Part shown: positions 47,901 to 58,243 of the stretch, one piece after another | Numbering within the stretch: the first letter of the stretch is position 1 | Layout: each line of letters begins with the position of its first letter | Assembly (NCBI GenBank): GCA_963971535.1 | Contig: OZ020593.1 | Location: 16,232,148-16,296,147, forward strand | Length of the DNA: 64,000 nucleotides | Source of the DNA: Notolepis coatsorum | Taxonomy: Eukaryota; Chordata; Actinopteri; Aulopiformes; Paralepididae | Reading direction: 5' to 3' | The notes under the pieces: generated by a model | What the model saw: the letters and a program-made list of their open reading frames with translations, nothing else | Databases searched by the model: none | Told to the model about the DNA's origin: nothing | Position numbers and translations under genes: made by a program

Positions 47901-50900
47901 GCAGGTTGACTTGGACCAGAAACTCATCTTTCCGCCTGAGATAATTACAACTAACCTCAGGCCGGACCTGGTCTTGTGGTCAACCTCCCAGAAGTCTGTA
48001 TTCATTGTGGAACTAACTGTACCATGGGAGGCTGCAGTTGGTGAAGCATATGAACGCAAACGACTGAAGTACTCCGACATAGCAGCCGAGGCAGAACAAC
48101 GCGGCTGGCGTGCCCAGGTGCTTCCGGTGGAGGTTGGTTCTAGAAGATTTGTTGCCATGTCCACAACCAAGCTTCTTTTTTTTTTTAAACTTTGGCCATT
48201 CCCCTGTGTAACTGAGGGGTACAATTCCCTGACTGTATTACTAGATATGATACTTACTACCACTACCTTTGTACTTAATATTCGGCCACCCAGTACTCGG
48301 CATAAATATATTATGATGAACACTGTCACGTAGATGAAACGGATCCAACACAAATGTACGAATTAGAAATAGGTCTTTATTTCTACACAGCGATGGTGTG
48401 TAGAGCAAGCACTTAATCAAATCAATCACATTTATGAATGGGAATTAGTATGCACTTTTATGGCAAGAGTATTCGTCGGTATATCAATAGAGAATGTCCA
48501 ATCTCTGAAGGCGCAGGTGGTACATATACGACCTGGAATAGTTAAGGAAATAACAGCAATGATACTTCAATGATTATAGTCTGGATACACTAGGGGGGGT
48601 TAATCCGGTCGCTTGTAAGCCGACAGGAGTAGGAAGGGGGGGGGGGTAGAATCCGGCTGCCTCATCCGGCCAAGGGTATCCCAGGTGAACCCACTGTAGT
48701 GCCGTTCAATGCGCCGGCGATCCTTGGACCACAGATGAAAGCAGATGGACTCTTTGTGGGCCGGCGTCCTCCGGTCCACGGAGGAGAGACGTGAAGCGAC
48801 CTCGTCTTGCAGAGCGTCTCCTCACCTTGCGTCCTCTCCAGGGGGGGGGTTCCAACACACGGCAGTGTCGGGGGTCTTCATCCATGGAATAATCAACGTA
48901 TACAAAGCATAATCCGTGCCTGGGAAGGCGGGCTGTCGTCGGTAGAATAATCCGGTATACAGGTCCACTCGCTCGTCGGCTCTGGGGCTCCTCGGGTGCA
49001 GCTTCACGTGGGGTCAACCACCCTGGATAAGCAGCCAGTTCTCTGCCCGAAACGATGGGGTACTGACTACGGTAGTATTCTCACCGCACGAAGCACTATA
49101 TATTAACAGACTATTATTAGCTTAATAGACTACGTCCAACTCGACGATATAGTGCCAAATATGACTATTCAAATATTAATATACACGATGTCTCAATACC
49201 GATGGTAGGCGAACTTGGCCTTACTCCCACACGTGGCGTCGCGGGGAGGCTTTACGTCTGTGACTCTATTGGAGGGTAAGAAACTGGACTGAAAAGAAAG
49301 TCCTACTTTAGTAGCGCAGTATATATACGCACTATGAACAAATAGTCCCATTAGTGGTGCGGTAGCCAGATTCCTACGCGGAACTAGGACTTGTTCGTAC
49401 ATGTCGAGCGGTACGTTTGAACTGGGTCTGGGGGGTATGGCAGCCTGGCACCAAGGTCTCGACCAATAGTAGAATGGAGACTATTATGAGATGTTCAGTA
49501 GGCTAGAATGGATATTCAATGCATATTGTACAAGGAATATACAAGGGATATCAGGGAATATTAGAGAATATACAAATACAATTAAATATATATATATAAA
49601 TAAATATATATATTCGGTTTAATCTGGCCCTTCACAACAGCCACCCCCTGATTGGTCCCAGACCTAATCAGTTAAACAGAGACAGATTAATCGCGTTGTC
49701 TATTTACACATAAGGGTTTGCTGTAGGGGTCAGTCAACTTCACAAAGTCATAGGGTTATAGGGTCATGGTCATCATCGATTGTGTCTGGGAGTCGGGGCA
49801 GTTCTATGAGCCTCGCCACGGGACGGGTGTAAGTGCGACCCTGGACGAGCACTTCAGCTGCTCGGACCTTGCCGTCGGCACCGGTGATCACTTTGCTTAC
49901 GCGGCCGGCCGGCCACATAGCTCTGGGCAGTGATTGATCAATAATCACGACGACTGTTCCTTCTGTCAAATTGTCTCTCTCCTTTACCCACTTCTGGCGG
50001 GTCTGTAGAGACGGTAGGTAGTGCAGTAGGAAACTGCTCCAAAACTTGTCGGCTAATACTTGGCTGTACCTCCACATTCGTCGGCCGTTCGCTTCTTCAG
50101 GCCGGTACATTGTCTGGGGTAATGCAGGATCTAGCCGCCCCATCAGGAGTGTGTTGGGGGTAACTGGGTCGATATCCGCCACATCACTGGAGACATATCC
50201 GAGGGGCTTCGAGTTAAGTACTCCCTCAATCTCCGTGAGGACTGTCATTAGGACTTCTTCCGCCACAGTCTGGGCCCCAAGTACTGCGTACAGGGCTGTC
50301 TTTATGGAGCGCACTTCTCGTTCCCAAGTGCCACCGAAGTGGGGTGCGTTTGGGGGGTTGAATTGGAAATCAACCTGTGCTGGAGCGAGGTGGGTCTTAA
50401 GTTCTGGGCCCATAGCTTGGAAGCTCTCTCTCAGCTCTCTTTCGCCGCCTTTGAAGTTTGTCCCATGATCGGACAATAGTGTAGACGGTCTTCCTTTCCG
50501 TGATGTGAATCTACGGAAGGCCATAAGGAATGAGTCTGTGCTCATGGTCGGGAGAAGCTCGATGTGTATCGCTCTGGTGGTCATGCATTTGAATACAATA
50601 CCCCACCGCTTCTCGGTTCCTCTTCCTTTCTTTATGTGCAGCGGGCCAAAGCAGTCCATACCCGTTGAGTGGAATGGCTTGTCACCGATTCGGAGGCGAC
50701 ATGGAGGAAGGTCAGCCATCCTTGGTATGCTGGGCTGCGCGCGCCACTTGCGGCAGTCTAGACATGTTCGCTGGAAGCGTCGTACCGCCTCTCTTCCTTG
50801 TAGGATCCAGTAACGACGTCTGATTTCCGCGAAGACTCTTTCTGCTCCTGCGTGATGTACATCCTCATCGTATTTCTTTATAATCAGCTCTGTGACCTTG

Positions 50901-53900
50901 TGTCGGCTGTTCAATACGATCAGGTTTTTAATGTCATCCGGTAGATTGGGGGCTCTGCGTAGGCGACCACCCACTCTGATGAGGGTATGAGCGTCGCTCT
51001 CGGGGGCCAGATGAATTAATCTGCTGTCGGATGGGACGGGCTTTCCTCCCTGTAGACAGGCCAATTCATCGGGGAACGAGTCTCTCTGGGCTCGCTGCAG
51101 TAGAAGCAATTCTGCTTCCTCGTAGTTAGCTGCTGACATATCAGCGGGGGACTTGCACTCCGGGTGGTACCGCAGGAATGTTCTTTGTTGTGCACTCTCT
51201 ATGGACGTGCAATCGTCTATGTTAGGGTCGGTGGAGGCTACGGTGCTCAATCCACAGAACACAGACTTCTTATTTTCCACCTCCTCTGGACTTGCTTCCC
51301 TCGGGATAGGCATGGGCCACTGTCCTTCCGGGAGTCTTAGGAATGCGGGGCCGTCACTGTAGACATTGCGACGGGTGAGGTCATCCAGGGGCATCCCCCG
51401 GGTGATGACGTCAGCTGGGTTCTGTTTTGTATCAACGTAGCGCCACTCTGTTTCTCCGGTTAACTCTTCGGTTAAGTCTTGAATCTCGGTGACTCTGACT
51501 CCCACGAAGACTTTGTACTTGCATGAGTCCGATTTGATCCAGGCGAGTACTGTCGTGGAATCTGACCACAGGATTGTTCTAGACACCGGTATGGTGAGCT
51601 CACGTTGGATGAGCGTGGCTAGGTGCGCTCCGGCTAGGGCTGCGCAGAGCTCTAGGCGTGGGATAGATTGTTGCTTGCGTGGGGCTATTCTCGAGCGGGC
51701 GAGGACAAATGCTGTGTAGATCTCTCCCCCCCTTTCTTGGGCCCGCAAGTAGGCTACTGATCCGTATGCGACCTCTGAGGCGTCACTGAAGACGTGTAAG
51801 TCCATTTTACATGTCTCTGGCCTCACCGTGGGTGGGAAGTAGCTTCGGCGCATATTAACGCCTGGGAGTGAGTGGAGCTCCATCTCCCACTCTCTCCAGG
51901 TGGATGCAAGGTGTGCGGGAATGGGGTCGTCCCAGCCCTGTTCCTTGTCCCACAATGCTCGTACAATCATTTTTGCCCTGGTGGTGTACGGTAGAATACA
52001 TCCTAGCGGGTCATATTGTCGGGCGAGTGTTGTGTACACACTCCGTCTGGTGGTCGGCGCCGCCGCCGGCCTTCCCTGCTCCGTAGTCAGGGGCTTGTGT
52101 CTGTAGTGAAGCGAATCTGTTTTGAATCGCCACACCAATCCCAGGGTCATCTCCTGGGCTTCTCCCGGGATTGTAGCCATCCAGGTCTCGCTGCTGGCTG
52201 CCTTGTCCTCGGAGGAGAGGCTGCGCAGTACTTGCGGATCGCTGCTGGCCCACTGCCTGAGATCAAAGCCGCCTTTGATCAATGAGGCGCGGAGTTTAAT
52301 CAGGAGAGCCTCGGCTTCTTCCTGGGTTGAAAGGCTTTGTAGACAGTTGTCTACGTAGAAGCTGTTCTTTACGCTGTGTCGGACCTCTTCGTCCGCTGCT
52401 GGGTCCTCTGCTACATGTTTCTGTAGTGCAAATGTAGCACAGCAGGGGCTGCACGTCGTTCCGAAGGGGAGGACTTCCCATTGGTAGATGGCTGGGTGCT
52501 CATCTCCTGGCTTCTCTCTCCATAGGAACCGTAACAGGGGCTTGTCCTCCTCTACTAATCTCACCTGCAGGAACATTCCTTTAATGTCCCCGCTGATGGC
52601 CACCTTTTCCTGGCGGAAGCGGAGTAGAACGCCGAGTAGGGAGGGGCCGAGTGTGGGACCGGGCAGTAACTCTTTATTCAGATTTTGGGATCCGATCTGG
52701 TAGCTGCAGTTAAATACTATGCGGTCTTTACCGTTGTGATGGACCTTGTGGTGAGGCACGTACCACGATTCAGTGGTCTGGTCAGCCTCTTTAATGTCCA
52801 TCTTTGTGACGTGTCCCGCTGTGATGAGCTTCTCAATCTCAGCGCGGTATACACTCTCTTGGGCGGGGTTCTTTGCTAAGCGCCGCTCCGTGTTCAGCAG
52901 GTACCGTTCTGTGGCGTCTGTCTTGGCGTGGAAAGTAGGCATTCCTTCTCGCCGCAGGAGTGGCGTGGCGTATCTCAACACGCCGTTGACCGGGACTCTC
53001 TTGGTCCCTGTCTCGAGGAGGTGAATGGCGTAAATGTCATCTTTAGAGCGAATGTCTTTCTTTCCGTTCTTAAAGGGCATTTGTTCCAAGGTCCATAGCC
53101 GCTCTACGTGTTGCAGGAGTGCGGTTTCTCCCTCTGTGACTCGGGAGTGGAGACATCTAGTGGCTGTACTTCGGTTGAGAGATTTGGCGAGCGGGCCTTG
53201 GAGAGTCCATCCCAAACGGGTCTCGACTGCTGCAGGACAGCCTCTGGGTCCGGTATGAACCCGGTCTATCGGGACAATGAGGTCTGCATGGTCGGAGCCT
53301 ATCAACAGGGTCGGCATAGCATTGTCTATGAGCGGGATCGGTAACTTGCGCAGATGTACATATTTCTCCATCAGCTTGGCGACGGGGTATGTGTACCGCG
53401 ACAGTCCTATTTCTTGGCTGGTGAAAGCGTCTGTAATCTGGTACCGTCGCTCAGGCTGGCCGCTTGCTGCGATAGAGAATGAGACATTCTCGCCCTTTAT
53501 CGTCTTCAAATCTCGTCTTATTGTCCGAATTGTCATTTGGGTTTCGCTTCCCCGCAGCCCTAGCTGGGCCGCAGCGGAGGCGAGCAGAAGGGTCTTCTCT
53601 GACCCGTCATCGAGGACGGCGTAAGTGTCCAGGACTTTATTCTGGTAGCTTAGTGTCACACGCACTACTTTTAGGAGTACTCGGGCTCCACTGCTGCTGG
53701 CGGGATCGATGTACATGACGCTCGCTTTGCTGCTGGATGGTGCGGGTGAAGGGCGCCGTCTGTTACTGTCGTGAAGTATGTCCAGATGGGCTCCATCGCA
53801 CTTGGTGCACCTTTTCTTTAAGCGGCATTCGGCTGCCATGTGTGAGCGCGCACAGCGAAAACAGCGCTTGTTGGACTTTATCCATTGACTTGCTTCCTCC

Positions 53901-56900
53901 GCGTTCAGCTTGGGGAAGGAGTCACATTGCGCTAGCCAGTGTTCTTTCTCACAGTAGGGGCACACTATCTTCCACTTCTCCGTTCTGGAGGGGGTACTGT
54001 GGCTCCTGCTGCTCGGTACTGACTCCGATTGGTGCATCACAGTCACCGATCTTCTTCCATCATTTAGTCGTCTGGTTCCCTCTCTGGAGCCAGGGGTGCT
54101 CCGTCCGAATGTATCTAGCCGTAGGCTGCTGACTTCTCTCGCCAGGAAGTCTGCTAGATCGAGGAGGTTCGGTTCGGGGCCATTCGGGTCTCGGTGGTCT
54201 CTCTGTCGCCTAAAACGCTCCTGTCGAGCGGGCGGCAGCTTCTCCAAGATCCTTTCCACATTTGAGTTGGCGTAAAGTTCATGCCTCCCCTTCTCTCTCT
54301 GCGCTCCCAACATCCCTACCAGGGACTGCACTCTGATGGACAGGTCGTCCAGTGCTCGATTGTCTATTGCTGGGGGTAAGCGGTCGATGTGTCGGATCTC
54401 CTGGATCACGTAATCCCATATGCGCCCATACCTCTGGTCCAATGCTACCAGCGCTGCTGTGTATGGGGTGGTGGAAGTCGCGTAGGCGAGCGCTATATTA
54501 TGTGCGCGGGGTACCTTTAAGTGCTTCAGTAGGATGGCGTATTTGTGGCGTTCATCCAATACATCCACCAACATGGTCTCCAGACACATGCGGAGTTCTG
54601 TATACTGGGCCCGGTTCTCTTGGGTGAAGTCGGGTACCATAGGCGTGCCAATGTATGACGCTGACTGTGGATACATCGGCGAGCGTTGGGGGAGAGGCCT
54701 CCTAGGCGAGTCTCCTCCCGCTCCTTGGTATGGGCTGGTACCGGCAGTGTACCATGGCCCGCTTGTCCAGGTGCTGTTCCTCGGTGCGGGTCGTGCGTCG
54801 TGCTCACCCGTGTATAGAGTCGGGGGTCTGTAGCGCAGCTCCGCGGGAGTATAGCCTGGGCTGTACCGGACCTCCTGGTCCGGTAGAGTACTGTGCTGTC
54901 GTCGGGCGTGGTTCTCCTCCTCTTCCTCTTCGTCTTCAGTTAGGTCATCCAGTGCTTGTAGTCTCTGGTTTAGCCTCTCCACAGGATATGCTGCTCCTTC
55001 CCGGTTGCTAGGTCTCGCTTGGACCGGTGGGGGGAGGTGGTCTGTGGGGGGTATAGACCTCGTCTGTTGGTCATGTTCAGGGTTGTTTACTCGGCTAGGG
55101 GATGCCGCCCTGGAGGTGTGTCTAGACGAGTTCCTGGAGCCTCTGGCGGAGGGAGAGGGTGTTGTCCGTCTGATCAGCTGTTCTATTAGTTGCGCTTGCT
55201 GTCTGTCGCGCTCTGCGTCCCGTAGAGCACCAGCAGCTGCTCGCTGGCTGTCTGCTCGGTCTCGGGCCACATTCTCTTCCCTCTGAATGCGTCTTATTTC
55301 TAGACGTATATGCTCTTCTTCGCTCCGCTGCTGGATCTGCAGTCGGTCGCGTTCAGCAGCGGCGTTCAGGCTGATGAGGAAGGCCTGCTGTAGGGTCCTC
55401 TCTGCCTCGCTGGGGGAAGGCGGTTGTATAGGGGAGCCTTCCCTCGGGGTACTCCTTGCGGAGCCTTGGAGCTCTATCTCCACGGTGCTCTCCCCGTCTT
55501 CTTCCGTGCCGAGTTCTCTCTCGGTAGCGTTGTATTCCTCCCGGGACTCATCGGGGACTACTTCTTCAGTACTGGCGGGGTGTGAAGTCATGTCTGGTTC
55601 CCACTGGTCCCCACCGTGAACTTGGTCAGTTACATTAGAACCCGTAGGGGCCTCTATGGTCGGGGTAGTCTGGGCGTTGGGGTTAGACATACTTTTACTT
55701 TCTAGTTTTACCGCGTTTACTGTTAGTAGAAGACTAGGTTGTTGACTGACAGCGTAAGCCTCTAAGTACTGAGGGAGCCGTCGTTCGCGCTGCGGGCGTT
55801 GGTTAGGAGGATCGTTTCGTGGAGTGTTCATCATAGGCCATTTCAATATTAATAACACTATATTAATATTACACTAATTACCCTCCGGCTCGAAGGACCA
55901 ATTGTAACTGAGGGGTACAATTCCCTGACTGTATTACTAGATATGATACTTACTACCACTACCTTTGTACTTAATATTCGGCCACCCAGTACTCGGCATA
56001 AATATATTATGATGAACACTGTCACGTAGATGAAACGGATCCAACACAAATGTACGAATTAGAAATAGGTCTTTATTTCTACACAGCGATGGTGTGTAGA
56101 GCAAGCACTTAATCAAATCAATCACATTTATGAATGGGAATTAGTATGCACTTTTATGGCAAGAGTATTCGTCGGTATATCAATAGAGAATGTCCAATCT
56201 CTGAAGGCGCAGGTGGTACATATACGACCTGGAATAGTTAAGGAAATAACAGCAATGATACTTCAATGATTATAGTCTGGATACACTAGGGGGGGTTAAT
56301 CCGGTCGCTTGTAAGCCGACAGGAGTAGGAAGGGGGGGGGGGGTAGAATCCGGCTGCCTCATCCGGCCAAGGGTATCCCAGGTGAACCCACTGTAGTGCC
56401 GTTCAATGCGCCGGCGATCCTTGGACCACAGATGAAAGCAGATGGACTCTTTGTGGGCCGGCGTCCTCCGGTCCACGGAGGAGAGACGTGAAGCGACCTC
56501 GTCTTGCAGAGCGTCTCCTCACCTTGCGTCCTCTCCAGGGGGGGTTTCCAACACACGGCAGTGTCGGGGGTCTTCATCCATGGAATAATCAACGTATACA
56601 AAGCATAATCCGTGCCTGGGAAGGCGGGCTGTCGTCGGTAGAATAATCCGGTATACAGGTCCACTCGCTCGTCGGCTCTGGGGCTCCTCGGGTGCAGCTT
56701 CACGTGGGGTCAACCACCCTGGATAAGCAGCCAGTTCTCTGCCCGAAACGATGGGGTACTGACTACGGTAGTATTCTCACCGCACGAAGCACTATATATT
56801 AACAGACTATTATTAGCTTAATAGACTACGTCCAACTCGACGATATAGTGCCAAATATGACTATTCAAATATTAATATACACGATGTCTCAATACCGATG

Positions 56901-57688
56901 GTAGGCGAACTTGGCCTTACTCCCACACGTGGCGTCGCGGGGAGGCTTTACGTCTGTGACTCTATTGGAGGGTAAGAAACTGGACTGAAAAGGGAAGTCC
57001 TACTTTAGTAGCGCAGTATATATACGCACTATGAACAAATAGTCCCATTAGTGGTGCGGTAGCCAGATTCCTACGCGGAACTAGGACTTGTTCGTACATG
57101 TCGAGCGGTACGTTTGAACTGGGTCTGGGGGGTATGGCAGCCTGGCACCAAGGTCTCGACCAATAGTAGAATGGAGACTATTATGAGATGTTCAGTAGGC
57201 TAGAATGGATATTCAATGCATATTGTACAAGGAATATACAAGGGATATCAGGGAATATTAGAGAATATACAAATACAATTAAATATATATATATAAATAA
57301 ATATATATATTCGGTTTAATCTGGCCCTTCACAACACCCTGGCTCTTTTATGTGTTTATCACATTTATTCTGGTCAAGGATGACCGACAGAAACAGGCTG
57401 AAAGGGTTCAGATGGGGGGGAAGACACTCTGGGAAAGGCACGGCTGCAGTCCGGGATTCGAACTCGCTAAACCCCAGATCCGTGACGAGCACGGTTGTCC
57501 ACGGCGCCGAAATAGCGCTCGCGGTACGTGGTGAGCTACTGGAGCTCCCTACAACCAAGCTTCTTAAGGGGATGGGAGTGCGAGGACAGGCATTCCGACA
57601 AGCTGTCAAAACACTGTCAGAGGCTGCCGAACGAAGCAGCAGATGGCTATGGATTAAGAGAAAGGACCCCAATTGGGCTGCAAAATGA
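44920..57688 (+). CDS. R2-group LINE protein: zinc finger, reverse transcriptase, restriction-like endonuclease
   Basis: The frame is open from 44920 to the SINE insertion (48177) and continues in the equivalent frame at 57566-57688, about 1,126 codons when intact. Residues 31-53 form a CxC-x13-H-x5-C finger. The RT has SAPGPNGVPYRLYKN, LFLDLANAFGSVPHSLIW and the catalytic YMDD at 569-572. A CCHC knuckle (CVLCQTPATLRHILTGC) lies at about 904-920. A restriction-like endonuclease has PDLVLWS and VFIVELTVPWE, the PD-(D/E)xK pattern, near 1015-1035. This order (finger, RT, CCHC, endonuclease) defines the R2/R4/NeSL/Hero group; Hero is my best guess. Such proteins nick one strand and prime reverse transcription there. 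Apart from the insertion no break was seen. Confidence 0.8.
48207..49639 (-). repeat. 3' LTR of the BEL/Pao element
   Basis: Starts TGTAACTGAGG and ends CTTCACAACA on the plus strand. On the element's strand a TATA-like box lies near 49325 and AATAAA near 48372. Confidence 0.9.
49748..55858 (-). CDS. BEL/Pao gag-pol polyprotein
   Basis: One frame of 2,036 codons encodes, in order, a long charged gag leader; a gag domain of the DUF1759 type; zinc knuckles (CFRCARSHMAAEC and a second); a retropepsin-like protease (YAVLDDGSEKTLL, DUF1758 type); reverse transcriptase; the Pao-type RNase H region (DLHVFSDASEVAYGS); an integrase with an H2C2 zinc-binding part and a core domain (FGGTWEREVRSIK); and a DUF5641-like C-terminus. 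The order protease-RT-RNase H-integrase is standard for BEL/Pao. No envelope gene is seen. The frame looks whole. Confidence 0.9.
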   Translation of the reverse strand: MLLILKWPMMNTPRNDPPNQRPQRERRLPQYLEAYAVSQQPSLLLTVNAVKLESKSMSNPNAQTTPTIEAPTGSNVTDQVHGGDQWEPDMTSHPASTEEVVPDESREEYNATERELGTEEDGESTVEIELQGSARSTPREGSPIQPPSPSEAERTLQQAFLISLNAAAERDRLQIQQRSEEEHIRLEIRRIQREENVARDRADSQRAAAGALRDAERDRQQAQLIEQLIRRTTPSPSARGSRNSSRHTSRAASPSRVNNPEHDQQTRSIPPTDHLPPPVQARPSNREGAAYPVERLNQRLQALDDLTEDEEEEEENHARRQHSTLPDQEVRYSPGYTPAELRYRPPTLYTGEHDARPAPRNSTWTSGPWYTAGTSPYQGAGGDSPRRPLPQRSPMYPQSASYIGTPMVPDFTQENRAQYTELRMCLETMLVDVLDERHKYAILLKHLKVPRAHNIALAYATSTTPYTAALVALDQRYGRIWDYVIQEIRHIDRLPPAIDNRALDDLSIRVQSLVGMLGAQREKGRHELYANSNVERILEKLPPARQERFRRQRDHRDPNGPEPNLLDLADFLAREVSSLRLDTFGRSTPGSREGTRRLNDGRRSVTVMHQSESVPSSRSHSTPSRTEKWKIVCPYCEKEHWLAQCDSFPKLNAEEASQWIKSNKRCFRCARSHMAAECRLKKRCTKCDGAHLDILHDSNRRRPSPAPSSSKASVMYIDPASSSGARVLLKVVRVTLSYQNKVLDTYAVLDDGSEKTLLLASAAAQLGLRGSETQMTIRTIRRDLKTIKGENVSFSIAASGQPERRYQITDAFTSQEIGLSRYTYPVAKLMEKYVHLRKLPIPLIDNAMPTLLIGSDHADLIVPIDRVHTGPRGCPAAVETRLGWTLQGPLAKSLNRSTATRCLHSRVTEGETALLQHVERLWTLEQMPFKNGKKDIRSKDDIYAIHLLETGTKRVPVNGVLRYATPLLRREGMPTFHAKTDATERYLLNTERRLAKNPAQESVYRAEIEKLITAGHVTKMDIKEADQTTESWYVPHHKVHHNGKDRIVFNCSYQIGSQNLNKELLPGPTLGPSLLGVLLRFRQEKVAISGDIKGMFLQVRLVEEDKPLLRFLWREKPGDEHPAIYQWEVLPFGTTCSPCCATFALQKHVAEDPAADEEVRHSVKNSFYVDNCLQSLSTQEEAEALLIKLRASLIKGGFDLRQWASSDPQVLRSLSSEDKAASSETWMATIPGEAQEMTLGLVWRFKTDSLHYRHKPLTTEQGRPAAAPTTRRSVYTTLARQYDPLGCILPYTTRAKMIVRALWDKEQGWDDPIPAHLASTWREWEMELHSLPGVNMRRSYFPPTVRPETCKMDLHVFSDASEVAYGSVAYLRAQERGGEIYTAFVLARSRIAPRKQQSIPRLELCAALAGAHLATLIQRELTIPVSRTILWSDSTTVLAWIKSDSCKYKVFVGVRVTEIQDLTEELTGETEWRYVDTKQNPADVITRGMPLDDLTRRNVYSDGPAFLRLPEGQWPMPIPREASPEEVENKKSVFCGLSTVASTDPNIDDCTSIESAQQRTFLRYHPECKSPADMSAANYEEAELLLLQRAQRDSFPDELACLQGGKPVPSDSRLIHLAPESDAHTLIRVGGRLRRAPNLPDDIKNLIVLNSRHKVTELIIKKYDEDVHHAGAERVFAEIRRRYWILQGREAVRRFQRTCLDCRKWRAQPSIPRMADLPPCRLRIGDKPFHSTGMDCFGPLHIKKGRGTEKRWGIVFKCMTTRAIHIELLPTMSTDSFLMAFRRFTSRKGRPSTLLSDHGTNFKGGERELRESFQAMGPELKTHLAPAQVDFQFNPPNAPHFGGTWEREVRSIKTALYAVLGAQTVAEEVLMTVLTEIEGVLNSKPLGYVSSDVADIDPVTPNTLLMGRLDPALPQTMYRPEEANGRRMWRYSQVLADKFWSSFLLHYLPSLQTRQKWVKERDNLTEGTVVVIIDQSLPRAMWPAGRVSKVITGADGKVRAAEVLVQGRTYTRPVARLIELPRLPDTIDDDHDPITL
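55903..57336 (-). repeat. 5' LTR of the BEL/Pao element
   Basis: Nearly identical to the other LTR, with only a few small differences. It carries the putative promoter for the minus-strand transcript. Confidence 0.9.
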
Positions 57689-58243
57689 CCATCGAGGGGT
57701 AAAAGCAGAGGGGGGCACACCTGGGACGCCAGGTGTTGCCGTTGAGCCCTTCGGAGGTGTCGTGGGCCTGTCAACGAAACACCAATGAAGGAGGGTGCCC
57801 ACCTGAAGACCCCAGTGAAGCTTTTACCACTACCCCATTCAAAAAAGTGCTGATTATCTAAGGGATTGTAATATCTAGTCCTATAAGCTCAACCAAATAT
57901 TGCATAGTATATTGTATATTGTACGGTAACTCAGTTACTCTATTCTGCATCGAACATTGTACATATGTATATACTGAACACTGTGTCTACGTACGTGACT
58001 GCTATTTTTACTTCTATTTTTACATGCTATACTATTTTATTTTATACTTATCTTTTGTCTAGCACAGTATCTGGAGCGTAACAGAAAGAAGCATTTTGTA
58101 TAAAAGTATTCTGTACTTCTGTATGACAACTATTAAAGAAACTTGAACTTGAACTATTACTATTGCACTTTACTGTTACATTTGCACTCTGGATGCCAAA
58201 CTTATTTTCTTTGTACTGTACTTGTGCTGTATATTGACATTGA

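Larger units (their letters stand above)
48207..57336 (-). mobile_element. BEL/Pao LTR retrotransposon, looks whole (level 5)
   Basis: A 9.13-kb element lies on the minus strand with two LTRs of about 1.43 kb, flanked by CCCTG at 48202-48206 and 57337-57341. A primer-binding-site-like TGGTCCTTCGAGCCGGA lies just inside the 5' LTR (about 55884-55900, minus strand). A purine-rich tract lies just inside the 3' LTR (about 49640-49652). One long gag-pol frame fills the interior. The LTRs are almost identical and no break in the coding region is evident, so the insertion is young, and it is the latest event of the nest. Confidence 0.9.
48178..57550 (-). mobile_element. tRNA-derived SINE inside the LINE ORF (level 4)
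   Basis: A perfect 15-bp target duplication ACAACCAAGCTTCTT lies at 48163-48177 and 57551-57565. The SINE proper is about 240 bp (48178-48206 and 57342-57550). On the minus strand it begins near 57550, has a B-box-like GAGTTCGAATCCCGG near 57455, and ends in an A-rich tail seen as the T run at 48178. It is interrupted by the BEL element near its 3' end. Confidence 0.8.
44562..57896 (+). mobile_element. R2-group LINE (Hero-like?) with 80-bp terminal direct repeats (level 3)
   Basis: Flanked by ATATT at 44557-44561 and 57897-57901. Both ends carry the same ~80 bp (44562-44641 and 57814-57893, one mismatch seen), starting AGTGAAGCTTTTACCACTAC. Between are a 280-bp leader, one long ORF, and a 3' UTR (57689 onward), split by a SINE that itself contains a BEL element. 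The uninterrupted Rex1 UTR at 6.5 kb lacks the 80-bp unit, so the unit belongs to this element and is not a target duplication. Confidence 0.75.
43830..58154 (+). mobile_element. Rex1-like LINE (level 2), split by the R2-group LINE
   Basis: It is flanked by TATTAC at 43824-43829 and 58155-58160. The left part holds the C-terminal ORF2 and UTR to 44561. The right part resumes at 57897 and ends TTGAACTTGAAC at 58154. The 6.4-kb copy shows the same UTR without interruption. Confidence 0.8.
42993..58243 (+). mobile_element. Outer Rex1-like LINE 3' UTR (level 1 of the nest)
   Basis: Three pieces, 42993-43162, 43736-43829 and 58155-58243, are collinear with the reverse complement of 17790-18044 plus 37156 onward. 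The gaps are an L2 fragment and a 14.3-kb compound insertion. Coding sequence of this copy is not seen. Confidence 0.75.

Noticed and set aside
50046-55619. Many plus-strand open frames over the BEL coding region
   Set aside because: They are antisense shadows of one long, GC-balanced frame and have no recognisable domains.
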